A stretch of DNA of 64,000 nucleotides from Hymenobacter sp. YIM 151500-1 (GCF_025979885.1 NZ_CP110139.1:1984001-2048000), one strand, 5' to 3'; counted from the stretch's first letter, positions 33,659 through 41,571 are shown. Notes: a model not told the origin generated them from the sequence alone. Translations and numbers: made by a program.

Positions 33659-33746
33659 TCTCGTTTTAGACTCCAGATGTTTTCCGGCGACTCTAGGCGT
33701 AGGATCTGTCCCCAATCCTGCCCCCACACTTGCCCCCATCTGTATC

Positions 33747-35039
33747 ATGAACATTTGCTTTGAAAGACGCGCTGAGCGGCCGGATTCGGCCGGGCGCTGT
33801 GTCATCCGGTTGGTAGCTACGTTTGAAAACCAGCGGCTGCGGCTAGGGTCCAAGGAGAAATGCCTGGCCTCGGAGTGGAACGACAAAACCGGCTGGTTCC
33901 GCAAGTCCTTCGCCGATATTGACAACGCCACTACCCGGTTGAAAGACTTTCGGAACCGGGTGGAGACGACGTATAGCGACCTGCGCACGAAGCATGGCAT
34001 CGTGACGGTGGCCCAGCTTAAGGCGGCGTTGTCAGTGGATGCGGACGCGCCCGCGCCGGGCCTCGTAGAACTGCTGGACGAGCACCGGGCAGGCCTGCTG
34101 GGGCGCGGATTTCGCCGTAACACGGTGAAAGGCTACAAGACGACGCGCAACGCGGTAGCGGAATGGGTAGCCACTCTGCCAGGTGGAATGACGGTACCCG
34201 AGTACAACACGGTGGCTCATGACGCGCTAATCGGATGGCTGCGGGAGGAGAAAGGCCACGGTCAGAATACCATTGCTGGCATGGTCAAGCACCTAAAGCC
34301 GTTCCTCACGTGGGCCCAGGAAAGCCGCGGGCAGACGCTGGCCGTGGACCCGTCGAAACTGCCCGTGGAATGGGAGGACGTGGAAAAGTGCTGGCTCACG
34401 GCCGACGAACTGACGGCGGTGGCTTCGGCCATGCTGCCGAGCAATCTGGCGCTGGTGCGGGATGCTTTCGTGTTCTGTTGCTATACGGGGCTGCGGTACT
34501 CGGACTTGTCCGATCTGCATCCGGGCAATCTGGCCGACTGGAAAGGTGGCAAGGTGCTGCGGCTGACGCAGACCAAGACCCGAACGGGCGTGAGCATCTA
34601 CTTGACCGCGCCGGCGTTGGCGCTGCTAGGCAAGTATGATGGGACACGGGCGCGGCTGATGCCGGTAATGGCTAACGCAGTGATGAACCGCTACCTGAAG
34701 CGCATTGCCCGGCTTGCGGGACTGGAGCAGCCAGTGGAACTGGTGGAAACGGTGGACGGGCGGGTGTTCAAGCGCGCCGTGCCGAAATGGGAATTGGTGA
34801 CCATGCACACGGCGCGGCACACCTTCGCCACGCAAAGCCTAATGCGCGGAATGCCAGTAGAGGTGCTGCAAAAAGTTCTGGGTCACGCCAACATCAAAAC
34901 CACCCTTATTTACGCTAAAATCGTGGAAGACTTCCAGCATCACACCATGCAGCGCATCTGGGAAGGTCAGGGCTCGGTTTCCGTCAGCGCGGGGGCTCTG
35001 GACAACCAGATTTGCGCCGTGGAGCCCTCGGCAGCCTGA
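33747..35039 (+). CDS. Tyrosine recombinase (integrase) of the island
   Basis: 430 residues from ATG 33747; an earlier in-frame start would run through the terminator. Order: N-terminal arm-binding domain (about 1-95), SAM-like core-binding domain (about 105-200, with NTVKGYKTTRNAVAEW) and catalytic domain. Catalytic residues: Arg250 in YTGLRYSDL, Lys277 in QTKTRTG, His354 and Arg357 in HTARHTFA, His380 in LGHANIKTT and nucleophile Tyr389 in LIYAKI. This is the Bacteroidota transposon/phage type. It sits beside tRNA-Leu, so the tRNA 3' end is the probable attachment site; the matching far end was not found. It overlaps the convergent OB-fold gene by 73 bases. Confidence 0.95.
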   Translation: MNICFERRAERPDSAGRCVIRLVATFENQRLRLGSKEKCLASEWNDKTGWFRKSFADIDNATTRLKDFRNRVETTYSDLRTKHGIVTVAQLKAALSVDADAPAPGLVELLDEHRAGLLGRGFRRNTVKGYKTTRNAVAEWVATLPGGMTVPEYNTVAHDALIGWLREEKGHGQNTIAGMVKHLKPFLTWAQESRGQTLAVDPSKLPVEWEDVEKCWLTADELTAVASAMLPSNLALVRDAFVFCCYTGLRYSDLSDLHPGNLADWKGGKVLRLTQTKTRTGVSIYLTAPALALLGKYDGTRARLMPVMANAVMNRYLKRIARLAGLEQPVELVETVDGRVFKRAVPKWELVTMHTARHTFATQSLMRGMPVEVLQKVLGHANIKTTLIYAKIVEDFQHHTMQRIWEGQGSVSVSAGALDNQICAVEPSAA

Positions 35040-35335
35040 ACGTATCCTTCGGCTTCTACCATGCGGCCCGCCAGATTGGCGGGCCGTTTTTGTAGGTGAC
35101 GGGTGAGGTTGGGTAACAGGTCGGGGCGAATGACGACTTCCAGCGGGCAACCTAGACGTGGACGGTCAAGATTCAGGAAAGTGTAACCGGCTTTCGTGGT
35201 ATAGACGCGGGCCACGAGGGCACGGACATGGACATATTCACCGGGCCGTTTAGCAGCCTCTGCGGCAGTTATCGTTGCGGATGGCGGTGTCGTCGAGCAG
35301 CATAGCAGCAGCACCGCGAAACATCGAAAGAGCAT
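34967..35335 (-). CDS. Secreted OB-fold-like protein
   Basis: 122 residues with a hydrophobic export signal rich in cysteine (MLFRCFAVLLLCCS). The body, EAAKRPGEYVHVRALVARVYTTKAGYTFLNLDRP...LEVVIRPDLLPNL...AGRMVEAEGYVQAAEGSTAQIWL, has the five-strand spacing of a small OB fold of the nucleic-acid-binding kind. It diverges from the thermonuclease across 95 bases, so the two secreted proteins probably share control. Its 3' end overlaps the recombinase on the other strand. Function inferred only from fold. Confidence 0.65.
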   Translation of the reverse strand: MLFRCFAVLLLCCSTTPPSATITAAEAAKRPGEYVHVRALVARVYTTKAGYTFLNLDRPRLGCPLEVVIRPDLLPNLTRHLQKRPANLAGRMVEAEGYVQAAEGSTAQIWLSRAPALTETEP

Positions 35336-35430
35336 GGTAGCAATATAGCAGCCTCGGACGCAACAGCACGAACACTACAGTAAACTGTCATTTCATACAT
35401 TATTCTGTAAAATTCTACATATTTGTGAGC
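35336..35430. promoter_or_regulatory. Divergent promoter region of the OB-fold and thermonuclease genes
   Basis: AT-rich. ACAGTAAACTGT (35377-35388) is a near-perfect palindrome, and CTGTAAAA follows at 35405. Similar ACTGTAA / ACAGTAAAT / ATTTACAG words are found in the other divergent promoter of the island (41080-41122), hinting at a shared regulator. Confidence 0.45.
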
Positions 35431-36036
35431 ATGAAGGCTCTCATCATTGTGGCATCGTGGATTCTGGTCACGCACCTGGCATCGGGACAAGTACGGGCCT
35501 CAACCCTTCGCAAGCTGATGTCTGTCCCACCGAAGCCGGTGGCAGCAGCCCGGAGAGGTACGGGGCCAGAATACGGGGCGGTGCGCCGGGTGCTGGATGG
35601 AGATACTTACGAGGTGCTGCTCCCAGCTGGGCTGGTGCGGGTGCGGCTGCTGGGCGTGGACGCACCAGAGCTGGGCCAGCCTTTCGGCCAACAGGCAGCT
35701 GATTCGGTAGCGCGGCTGCTGCGGGGCCGGCTGCTGGAAGTGAACCGGGGCGCGGCCGATGTGTACGGGCGCACTCTGGCCGGGCTGCGGGTAGCGGTGG
35801 AGGGCGGTACCGGCCGGAAATGGCTACGGGTAGACAGCTCGGCGGTGGTTCGGGGCTGGGCCTGGGCTTACGAGCCAGGGCATACTACGCCGCGCTGGGC
35901 TCTGCTGCAACAGCTCGCCCAACTCCGGCACTGGGGACTGTGGAAATGCGGCAACGCTGCGCCGGTACGGCCGGCGGTGTGGCGGGCCTATACCAAACAA
36001 GAAAAATTAGCCTGCTGGGGTGGCTGCTCCTGGTAG
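35431..36036 (+). CDS. Secreted thermonuclease (SNase-like)
   Basis: 201 residues from ATG 35431 (a GTG two codons earlier is possible). Signal peptide KALIIVASWILVTHLASGQ, then a staphylococcal-nuclease OB fold: VRRVLDGDTYEVLLP (metal Asp), VRVRLLGVDAPELGQPFG (Asp and Glu of the active site), VYGRTLAGL (second catalytic Arg). The C-terminus has a Cys pair (CWGGCSW). It would degrade DNA or RNA outside the cytoplasm. Its place in an integrative island beside a secreted OB-fold protein is unusual. Confidence 0.88.
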   Translation: MKALIIVASWILVTHLASGQVRASTLRKLMSVPPKPVAAARRGTGPEYGAVRRVLDGDTYEVLLPAGLVRVRLLGVDAPELGQPFGQQAADSVARLLRGRLLEVNRGAADVYGRTLAGLRVAVEGGTGRKWLRVDSSAVVRGWAWAYEPGHTTPRWALLQQLAQLRHWGLWKCGNAAPVRPAVWRAYTKQEKLACWGGCSW

Positions 36037-36091
36037 GTGATGCGCGCAAACAGGCAGCAACATCTTTTCTCTCACTTCAACTTTTTTAACG

Positions 36092-36727
36092 ATGGCACGC
36101 ATTTACAGCCCGTTGGGCAACATCAAAGGCAGCATCGGCAACATCACCTTCTCGGGTGGAGCCGGCAACAACCAGCTGCGCCAGAAAATTGCCAGCAACG
36201 GCAGCAACACGCCCGCGCAACAGAACACGCGCAGCCGCTTCAAGCTGCTGGCCGACCTGTTTCGCAAGTTCGCGGGAGCGGCCCAGCTGGGTTTGAAGCC
36301 GCAGGGCGGCAAGTCGGCCTACAACCGTTTCGTGCAGCAAAACTTCGTCAACACCCAGTCGGACGCGCAGAACGTGGCCTCGGTAGATTACCTGAAGCTG
36401 GTGCTGTCGGGCGGTTCGGTAGAGCCGCTGTCGGGCGTGTCGGCCGTGCTGGACGCGGTGGCTGGCAAGGTGACGGTGAGCTTCGCCGACAACTCGAACG
36501 GCAACACGGCCCTGGAAACGGACCGGGTGAAGGCCGTGCTGGTGAACAAGCAGACCGGCCGCGTGGTGTCGCAGGCCGACGAGGACGTGAGCCGCGCTGA
36601 TGGCTCGGTGGAGCTGGACGACGACGCGCTGACGGGCGCGCAGGCCGCCGACCTAGTAGCCTACGCCTTCGCCTACCGCGCCGATGGCTCGGACGCCTCG
36701 ACTACTTTGGCCGCTCAGGTAGCCTAA
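36092..36727 (+). CDS. DUF6266-family protein
   Basis: 211 residues. The N-terminus MARIYSPLGNIKGSIGNITFSGGAG followed by TPAQQNTRSRFKLLADLFRKFAGAAQLG and GKSAYNRFVQQNFV fits the DUF6266 pattern of Bacteroidota (a Gly-rich start, QQ.QR.RF, then a beta-rich C-terminal domain with TVSFADNSNGNTALETDRVKAVLVN). Function of the family is unknown. It has no signal peptide. Its 5' leader (CTCACTTCAAC 21 bases before ATGGC) is shared with the next plus-strand gene. A clean terminator follows. Confidence 0.75.
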   Translation: MARIYSPLGNIKGSIGNITFSGGAGNNQLRQKIASNGSNTPAQQNTRSRFKLLADLFRKFAGAAQLGLKPQGGKSAYNRFVQQNFVNTQSDAQNVASVDYLKLVLSGGSVEPLSGVSAVLDAVAGKVTVSFADNSNGNTALETDRVKAVLVNKQTGRVVSQADEDVSRADGSVELDDDALTGAQAADLVAYAFAYRADGSDASTTLAAQVA

Positions 36728-36738
36728 CGTAGGCAATG

Positions 36739-36777
36739 AAAGCCGCTTCGGTCCGCTCAGGACCGGAGCGGCTTTTT
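36739..36777 (+). terminator. Terminator after the DUF6266 gene
   Basis: Stem 36739-36754 / 36760-36775 (AAAGCCGC.../...GCGGCTTT, one wobble) with a 5-base loop and a T-run of six. Confidence 0.88.
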
Positions 36778-36911
36778 TGCATTCGGGCCGGATGGTGGGG
36801 TCGCCGGGCACCTGGGAGCAGCCTAGTAGAAAGCTAGGAGGAGGCTAGGAGAAGCCTGGGCCCGCTAACTGGCATTTTCGATTGGATTTTTTCACTTCAA
36901 CTGTTCGCATC

Positions 36912-37589
36912 ATGGCAAAGAGGACGGAGTATCAGAAACAGGCCGATAAGCGCACGAAGGATGCGCTGCGGCTGCGGGCCCGGTTTGACGGGCGCATCCG
37001 CAAGGCGGCGCAGCAGTTGATAACTGCGGCGGCCGGGGCGCTGGACGCCCGCAACCGCCTGAATAGAATCAACCAGCTGTACGGCGTGGACATCAGCACG
37101 GAAACGCTGTTAGCGCACAGCGTGCGGACAGGCGACCTGGGCGGGCAGCTAGCGACGCTGCTGGGGGAAAGCACCCCCGGCGAGGAGGTGCAGCTGTTCA
37201 ACCCCACGCCGGACGGTAACGGCGGGGTGGTGCTGGCATTGGAAGCCGTGTTCGGCGAAGTACTTACCCCCCAGGCTTCCCCGCTTGGTCCTGGCCCGCT
37301 GGTGCCTGCCGCCCCGGCGCTGACCTTGACCAGCTTCACGCATTCGTACTCGGCGCCTTATGACAACATCACCTTGCAGGTGGCCTCGCCGGTGCCGACG
37401 GATATGGGCTACGATTTGTCGTTTGACGTGCCCGGCTCGTATCAATACCCAAATCTGGCCCTCAACAACGCCATTACCTTGTCTCTGTCGCCCGTCATGC
37501 CGGGGCAGGTGGTGACGATGACGGCGGTAGCGGCCTCCGGGGCGCGGCTTACTCACACATTTACTGTGGGGCAAGAACCGGAAATATAG
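36912..37589 (+). CDS. Unknown island protein with helical N-terminus and Ig-like C-terminal domain
   Basis: 225 residues from ATG 36912. Basic helical N-terminal half (AKRTEYQKQADKRTKDALRLRARFDGRIRKAAQQLITAAAGALDARNRLNRINQLYG), a Pro-rich linker (about 118-145), then a beta-sandwich-like domain (LTLTSFTHSYSAPYDNITLQVASP...GQVVTMTAVAASGARLTHTFTVG). No signal peptide and no recognised family. It shares its 5' leader with the DUF6266 gene, so both are probably expressed the same way. Confidence 0.7.
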   Translation: MAKRTEYQKQADKRTKDALRLRARFDGRIRKAAQQLITAAAGALDARNRLNRINQLYGVDISTETLLAHSVRTGDLGGQLATLLGESTPGEEVQLFNPTPDGNGGVVLALEAVFGEVLTPQASPLGPGPLVPAAPALTLTSFTHSYSAPYDNITLQVASPVPTDMGYDLSFDVPGSYQYPNLALNNAITLSLSPVMPGQVVTMTAVAASGARLTHTFTVGQEPEI

Positions 37590-37626
37590 GTTTTAGGATG
37601 GCGTAACGCCGTTTGCCTTTTCTTTA

Positions 37627-37669
37627 GAAACAGAAAACCCCGGCCGAATTGGTCCGGGTTTTCTGTTTC
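37627..37669. terminator. Bidirectional terminator between convergent island transcripts
   Basis: GAAACAGAAAACCC pairs with GGGTTTTCTGTTTC around a short loop; A and T runs lie in the stem flanks on both strands. It serves the plus-strand gene ending at 37589 and the minus-strand operon ending at 37700. Confidence 0.85.
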
Positions 37670-37699
37670 AGTTGTGTTGGTTTTATCTACACAATTCTA

Positions 37700-38389
37700 T
37701 CAAGCTGCTAAAGCGCCTTCGCGCTGTTGAACCAATGCGGTCAGTAAGCGCAGATACTTCTTGCGGCCCTGGGCCATCGTGTCGGCGTCGGCGGATAACT
37801 CGACCAGCCAGATTTCATGCGGGGTCTTCTTCTGCACCCCTACAATCAGGAAGCGGTCAGCACCCAGCACGTCGGAGTAGAAAGCGGCCTGGCGGTCGTA
37901 ATCGTACTGCTCGACGGTGGCGACGAAGCGGGCATAGTCCTGGCAGCTGGTAGTTTTGAAGTCTACGAGCACCCGGCGACCGAGGCGGGGCGTGGTCAGC
38001 AGCAGGTCGGGGCGGATTTTGACGGTCAGGCCAGTTTCCTGGTGGGTGGCCGTGTGCGTCAACTCGGGGGTGCCGCGGTAGAGTAGGTCGCGGCAGTAGC
38101 GGTGGCGGCGCACGGCGGCGGCCAGGCCGTCGAGCAGGCGCAGCTGAGCCGGGGGCAATTGGGGAGCGGCGTACTGGTGAGGCTCCAGCACGGCCTCGTG
38201 GAAGGAAGCGCCGAAGGTCAGGGCCTGTGGGTTGGGGGTGCGGAGCTGGCCCAGCAATTCGGCTTTGAGGGTACTCAGGTCGGTGTTGCTGACGTGGGGC
38301 AGGGCGCGGTGCTGGGCCTGGGTCAGGCCGGGGTGAGCTTGCAGGTTGGAAAACATGGGGCTGGGCGTTAAATGGTAAAAGGTCAGCAT
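37700..38389 (-). CDS. RecE-like PD-(D/E)XK exonuclease
   Basis: 229 residues; the ATG directly follows the previous stop (TGAATG), with ATG 38356 as an alternative. It resembles the C-terminal nuclease domain of RecE/exonuclease VIII: SNTDLSTLKAELLGQL, LTFGASFHEAVLEPHQY, the active site LTVKIRPDLLL...RVLVDFKTT (Asp, then Asp-Phe-Lys), and YDYDRQAAFYSDVL with the motif-III Gln/Tyr. Such nucleases resect double-strand ends for phage or plasmid recombination. It is the last gene of the eight-gene minus-strand operon. Confidence 0.82.
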   Translation of the reverse strand: MLTFYHLTPSPMFSNLQAHPGLTQAQHRALPHVSNTDLSTLKAELLGQLRTPNPQALTFGASFHEAVLEPHQYAAPQLPPAQLRLLDGLAAAVRRHRYCRDLLYRGTPELTHTATHQETGLTVKIRPDLLLTTPRLGRRVLVDFKTTSCQDYARFVATVEQYDYDRQAAFYSDVLGADRFLIVGVQKKTPHEIWLVELSADADTMAQGRKKYLRLLTALVQQREGALAA

Positions 38390-38635
38390 TCAGCTGATGA
38401 AGGCCAGGCGCTGAGACTCGCCGTGGCGGTGGAGCCAGATGTGGGCGCCGCCGCAACCGACTTCGTAGGCCGGGGGCGGGAACAGGCCGCGCACGGCTGG
38501 GGCCAGGTCGCGTAGGTCGGGTAAGGGCTCAGCGGCCTCGATGAGTTGGGCCAGTTGGGTGAGGCGGGCGGCCTCGGCTTCGTCGCGGGCGGGCAGGTGC
38601 ACCACCAGCTGCGGTACTTCCAGAGAGGTAGGCAT
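38390..38635 (-). CDS. Small hypothetical protein
   Basis: 81 residues, MPTSLEVPQLVVHLPARDEAEAARLTQLAQLIEAAEPLPDLRDLAPAVRGL..., with a C-terminal GCGGAHIWLHRHGESQRLAFI. No family recognised. Accepted because it fills the gap between its neighbours, is directly coupled to the RecE-like gene and keeps the codon style of the operon. Confidence 0.6.
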   Translation of the reverse strand: MPTSLEVPQLVVHLPARDEAEAARLTQLAQLIEAAEPLPDLRDLAPAVRGLFPPPAYEVGCGGAHIWLHRHGESQRLAFIS

Positions 38636-38686
38636 ACGGGAAAGGCGTAGGTGGCCCCCTACCCTGCCGGGCAGGGGGCCGATGAA

Positions 38687-39388
38687 CTACTCGGCTTCGG
38701 CGGTGGTGGCCAGCTCGGCGGCCTCGGGGAGTTGGGCAACTTCGGCCTTCGGATTCTGGTAGCCGTGCTGGATGCGCACATCGGCCGCGCCGGTGTGGGT
38801 TTCCTCGCGCCAGATAGGAAAGTCCTGGGCAAACTCGCGGCGGGCCTGCACCTCGGCCGGGTCAGCTACCTCGTAGCTGAATTCGGCAATGTAGTAGGTG
38901 GCCTTCTTGCCCTCTTTGGTTGTTTCCTTCTTACTGGCCTGCACTTTCACTACCACATCGGCCAGCGTCAAATCATCATAAAACAGCGGTTCGATGAGAC
39001 GGTACAGGTTCTCGACGCTGTAGCCGTGGAACAATACGGCGCAGATAGCGCCCTTTTCGTCGGCGTAGAACAACTCAGCCCAGAGCTTGCGGCCCATGTT
39101 CAGGATGTCGTCCTGGAAGATGCGCCAGGCCAGCGGAATGAAACTTAATGAGCTGCCCAGCGGCGTGGTGCCGTTGATGTTGAACTGGCCGGCTTTGGCG
39201 TCGAAGCGGATTTGGCGCGGGTGACCGGGTAGGTAGCGGAAGCGGCTGGTTTCTACGACCTCGCCGGATTCTTCGTCTACAGCGGCCGTGAGGTAGGCCC
39301 GGCTGGGGGTGGCGACGGGGGCCAGTTCGGCGGCCGGAGCGGCGGGCGTGGCGGTTGCAGTTTGGGCGGTGGCGGATTGTTTTGCCAT
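38687..39388 (-). CDS. Unknown operon protein, possibly a single-strand-DNA-binding or annealing partner
   Basis: 233 residues. Ala/Thr-rich start (about 1-30), then a compact beta-rich region: SRFRYLPGHPRQIRFDAKAGQFNINGTTPLGSSLSFIPLAWRIFQDDI...KLWAELFYADEKGAICAVLFHGYSVENLYRL, and TYYIAEFSYEVA before an acidic tail (TTAEAE). An acidic C-terminus and beta-barrel-like core beside a RecE-like nuclease suggest a single-strand-DNA-binding or annealing role by analogy with phage pairs. No family is recognised, so this is a hypothesis. Confidence 0.68.
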   Translation of the reverse strand: MAKQSATAQTATATPAAPAAELAPVATPSRAYLTAAVDEESGEVVETSRFRYLPGHPRQIRFDAKAGQFNINGTTPLGSSLSFIPLAWRIFQDDILNMGRKLWAELFYADEKGAICAVLFHGYSVENLYRLIEPLFYDDLTLADVVVKVQASKKETTKEGKKATYYIAEFSYEVADPAEVQARREFAQDFPIWREETHTGAADVRIQHGYQNPKAEVAQLPEAAELATTAEAE

Positions 39389-39454
39389 TGCGGGTAAGGG
39401 GTTGATGGTGAGAAATGATTGGGGGCCGGTTAGCGGCCCGGCCCCCGGTAGCCG

Positions 39455-39709
39455 TTAATAATCGGTGTCATCATAGTAGCCCTCGGGCGCCCAGGGGGGC
39501 GGTGGCTCGTGGAAAACCTCGCCGCCTTCCTCCGGCTCGGCGTGGCAGGTCTGGAAGTGGCGGGCGTCGCGGATGGCTTCACGCATGGCGGCGGCCCTGG
39601 TGGGCCGCTCGCCGTTAGCAGTGGTCGAGTAGAAAGGCTGGCGCAGCTGCCAGACAAAGCCGAAGCGCGGGCAGGGCCGCACCCAGGCGCGGAACGTGGG
39701 GGCCTGCAT
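39455..39709 (-). CDS. Small hypothetical protein
   Basis: 84 residues: MQAPTFRAWVRPCPRFGFVWQLRQPFYSTTANGERPTRAAAMREAIRDARHFQTC, then an acidic, Pro/Tyr-rich tail ending YYDDTDY. The central RAAAMREAIRDARHF is a probable helix. Coupled to the DUF3846 gene (3-base gap). No function is recognised. Confidence 0.6.
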   Translation of the reverse strand: MQAPTFRAWVRPCPRFGFVWQLRQPFYSTTANGERPTRAAAMREAIRDARHFQTCHAEPEEGGEVFHEPPPPWAPEGYYDDTDY

Positions 39710-39712
39710 GGC

Positions 39713-40027
39713 TTAGCGGAATTGCTTGTCGTGGCAGAGAATGACGCGGCCCACAATGCTGTCCACGCCGCGGGCGTCGGGTTGGTACTGGTACCACAGA
39801 TAAGTAGCCAGCAGATTCAGGTAAGCCGGGTTACGGAATTTGCCTTCGTCGTCGATTATCAGAATGAGGTCTTTGGAAAGGCGCACCACGTCCACCGTTT
39901 GGCAGTCGAGCAGTTCGTACAGCTCGGCCAGCTTAAAGCTGTGGCCGTTGCGGGGACGGATGGGTTGAGGCTCGGCGCTGTGCGGGTCGAGCAGGTGGGG
40001 TTGGTATGTCGTAGCGGTTGCGGGCAT
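39713..40027 (-). CDS. DUF3846-like protein
   Basis: 104 residues from ATG 40027. The core FKLAELYELLDCQTVDVVRLSKDLILIIDDEGKFRNPAYLNLLATYLW...IVGRVILCHDKQF matches the DUF3846 pattern of plasmid, phage and mobile-element proteins (small alpha/beta domain with DL.L..DEEGK and late GDVLL). The molecular role of the family is not settled; anti-restriction-like functions have been proposed for related folds. Confidence 0.75.
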   Translation of the reverse strand: MPATATTYQPHLLDPHSAEPQPIRPRNGHSFKLAELYELLDCQTVDVVRLSKDLILIIDDEGKFRNPAYLNLLATYLWYQYQPDARGVDSIVGRVILCHDKQFR

Positions 40028-40077
40028 GATGCGGGCAGTAAGGGCCCGCGCCGGGCGGGGCGCAGGCCGGTGGTTGG

Positions 40078-40377
40078 TTATTTGAGGTCCCAGGGGTGGG
40101 GATGGTAATCGTCGGCCGGGGTGGGCAGCAATCCGTAGCAGTCGGCCGGGCGTAGGCGGATGACGGGCGGCGGGGCGGCGTTCAGCGCATCGGCGGCGGC
40201 CTGGGCCTGCTCGTGGGTGGCGTAGGCGCCGGGGGCAGCCTCCTGCTGATAGTGGCCGGGGCCTCCGGGCGTAGTGCCGGGTTGGGCCACGTCGCGCACC
40301 ACGGCCCAGCCCAGGTTGCCGGCGTACAGGCAGGCCGTATGCCAACGGCCTGCCTGCGGAGCATTACCAGCGGGCAT
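40078..40377 (-). CDS. Small hypothetical protein
   Basis: 99 residues from ATG 40377. WHTACLYAGNLGWAVVRDVAQPG, GAYATHEQAQAAADALNA and a C-terminal DDYHPHPWDLK. The middle helix suggests a small alpha/beta fold. Overlaps the upstream gene by 14 bases, as expected within a compact operon. No family recognised. Confidence 0.58.
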   Translation of the reverse strand: MPAGNAPQAGRWHTACLYAGNLGWAVVRDVAQPGTTPGGPGHYQQEAAPGAYATHEQAQAAADALNAAPPPVIRLRPADCYGLLPTPADDYHPHPWDLK

Positions 40378-40654
40378 ACTGCTGGCGGAAGCGTTGTAGC
40401 TGCGTCCCTTCCGGGCTGGCGTGGAAAGCCTCAGCCGCGGCTTTGTAGGCGGCGCGGGCCTGCTGGTGGCGGATGATGGCGGCGCGGATGCGAGCGAAGC
40501 GGGCGGGCTGGCGCGGGTACTCGTCACGCAGACCGTAGAGTGCCTGGCGGGCATCGTGCAGCACGGCCTGGGTGCGAGCTAGCTGCTGGCGCACGGTGGG
40601 CGCCGGAGCCGCCCCCACCGATGCGGCGGGAGCAGCCAATACGGCGCTATACAT
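40364..40654 (-). CDS. Small helical hypothetical protein
   Basis: 96 residues: after an Ala-rich start, RQQLARTQAVLHDARQALYGLRDEYPRQPARFARIRAAIIRHQQARAAYKAAAEAFHASPEGTQLQRFRQQYARW is almost entirely amphipathic helix, probably a helical hairpin. It overlaps both neighbours by 8-14 bases. No family recognised. Confidence 0.58.
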   Translation of the reverse strand: MYSAVLAAPAASVGAAPAPTVRQQLARTQAVLHDARQALYGLRDEYPRQPARFARIRAAIIRHQQARAAYKAAAEAFHASPEGTQLQRFRQQYARW

Positions 40655-40970
40655 GGGCGGACACCCCGGCGTATTCGTCCTCGGCTTTCACAACCTCGCA
40701 AACGGCTACAAAAGCGTAGGCGGGAGCCACGGCGCGCAAGGCGCGAAAAGCAGATTTCAGGGCCTCGAACGGGTTGCGGCCGGAGCCGGCGAAGCCCCCG
40801 GCAGGCTGGCTGGCCGGGCGCTCGGCCAGCGAGAAGCTGACGTACCAGCGCGGGCCGATGCCCTGGTCATAGGTGGCGGCAGACTGCGAGACGTAGATGC
40901 CCTGGAACGGGCAGAAAGCAGGGCCCTGCCAAACGGCGGCGGCAAGCTGAAGCAACTGAGTGGGTAGCAT
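40647..40970 (-). CDS. Hypothetical protein, first gene of the island recombination operon
   Basis: 107 residues, MLPTQLLQLAAAVWQGPAFCPFQGIYVSQSAATYDQGIGPRWYVSFSLAERP, then NPFEALKSAFRALRAVAPAYAF. The pattern WYVSFS...G.NPFEALK.A is a plausible small alpha/beta fold. As the first gene after the AT-rich divergent promoter it opens the eight-gene operon. Confidence 0.6.
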   Translation of the reverse strand: MLPTQLLQLAAAVWQGPAFCPFQGIYVSQSAATYDQGIGPRWYVSFSLAERPASQPAGGFAGSGRNPFEALKSAFRALRAVAPAYAFVAVCEVVKAEDEYAGVSAHV

Positions 40971-41151
40971 GGCTGTAGATGTTAGCCGGTGGGGTGCGCT
41001 CCTGGCGGGCCGGGCCCTGCCTGCCTGTGCGCGGACGCCGGGGGCCTCTCCCCCGACTTTCTATACAATTATACGGAAAACTGTAATTAAAAGCAAAGAA
41101 AACAGTAAATAATAATTTACAGAATTAAGAAAATAATTACTATCTTTCTGT
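40971..41151. promoter_or_regulatory. Divergent AT-rich promoter region of the island operon and SLOG gene
   Basis: After a GC-rich segment, bases 41060-41151 are strongly AT-rich and hold ACTGTAAT (41080), ACAGTAAAT (41102), ATTTACAG (41115) and TATCTTTC (seven of eight of TAnnTTTG) just ahead of the plus-strand ATG. The related words at 35377-35412 suggest one repressor for both regions. Confidence 0.5.
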
Positions 41152-41571
41152 ATGGATAATGTACAAAAAGAGGCAACCACAGAGAGTGGACTGGCAGTGG
41201 CGGTAGTAGGTAGCCGGAGCGTGCAGGGTGGCCCTACGGCTAAGCGCCTAGCTTGCTACCTAGCGCACCTGCGGCCGGCGCTGGTGATAAGCGGGGGCGC
41301 GGCGGGAGCCGACCAACTAGCGGCCAGCTGGGCGCGAGCCAACGGGGTGCCGCTGCTGGAACTGCGGCCCGACTACGCTGCCCACGGTGCCGGCGCGCCT
41401 CATGTGCGCAATGCGGAAATAGTGCGCCGGGCCGACCTTGTACTGGTGCTGTGGGACGGGCAAAGCCGGGGCACGCTGAGCGCCGCCCGCGCCGCCGCCC
41501 GGCTGGGCCGCCGCTGCGAGTGGCTGCTACACGCCCCGCCCGCCGGGCCAGCCGGTGGCCTGGAACTGTGA
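41152..41571 (+). CDS. SLOG-family protein (YspA/DUF2493-like)
   Basis: 139 residues. VAVVGSRSV (about 16-24), LVISGGAAGADQLAASWARANGVPLLELRPDY (about 45-76), HVRNAEIVRRADLVLVLWDGQSRGT (about 85-109) are the Rossmannoid SLOG motifs also seen in DprA and YpsA. Such proteins bind nucleotides or nucleic acids and recur in phages and mobile elements. It diverges from the recombination operon and ends near the left IS110 element. Confidence 0.85.
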   Translation: MDNVQKEATTESGLAVAVVGSRSVQGGPTAKRLACYLAHLRPALVISGGAAGADQLAASWARANGVPLLELRPDYAAHGAGAPHVRNAEIVRRADLVLVLWDGQSRGTLSAARAAARLGRRCEWLLHAPPAGPAGGLEL

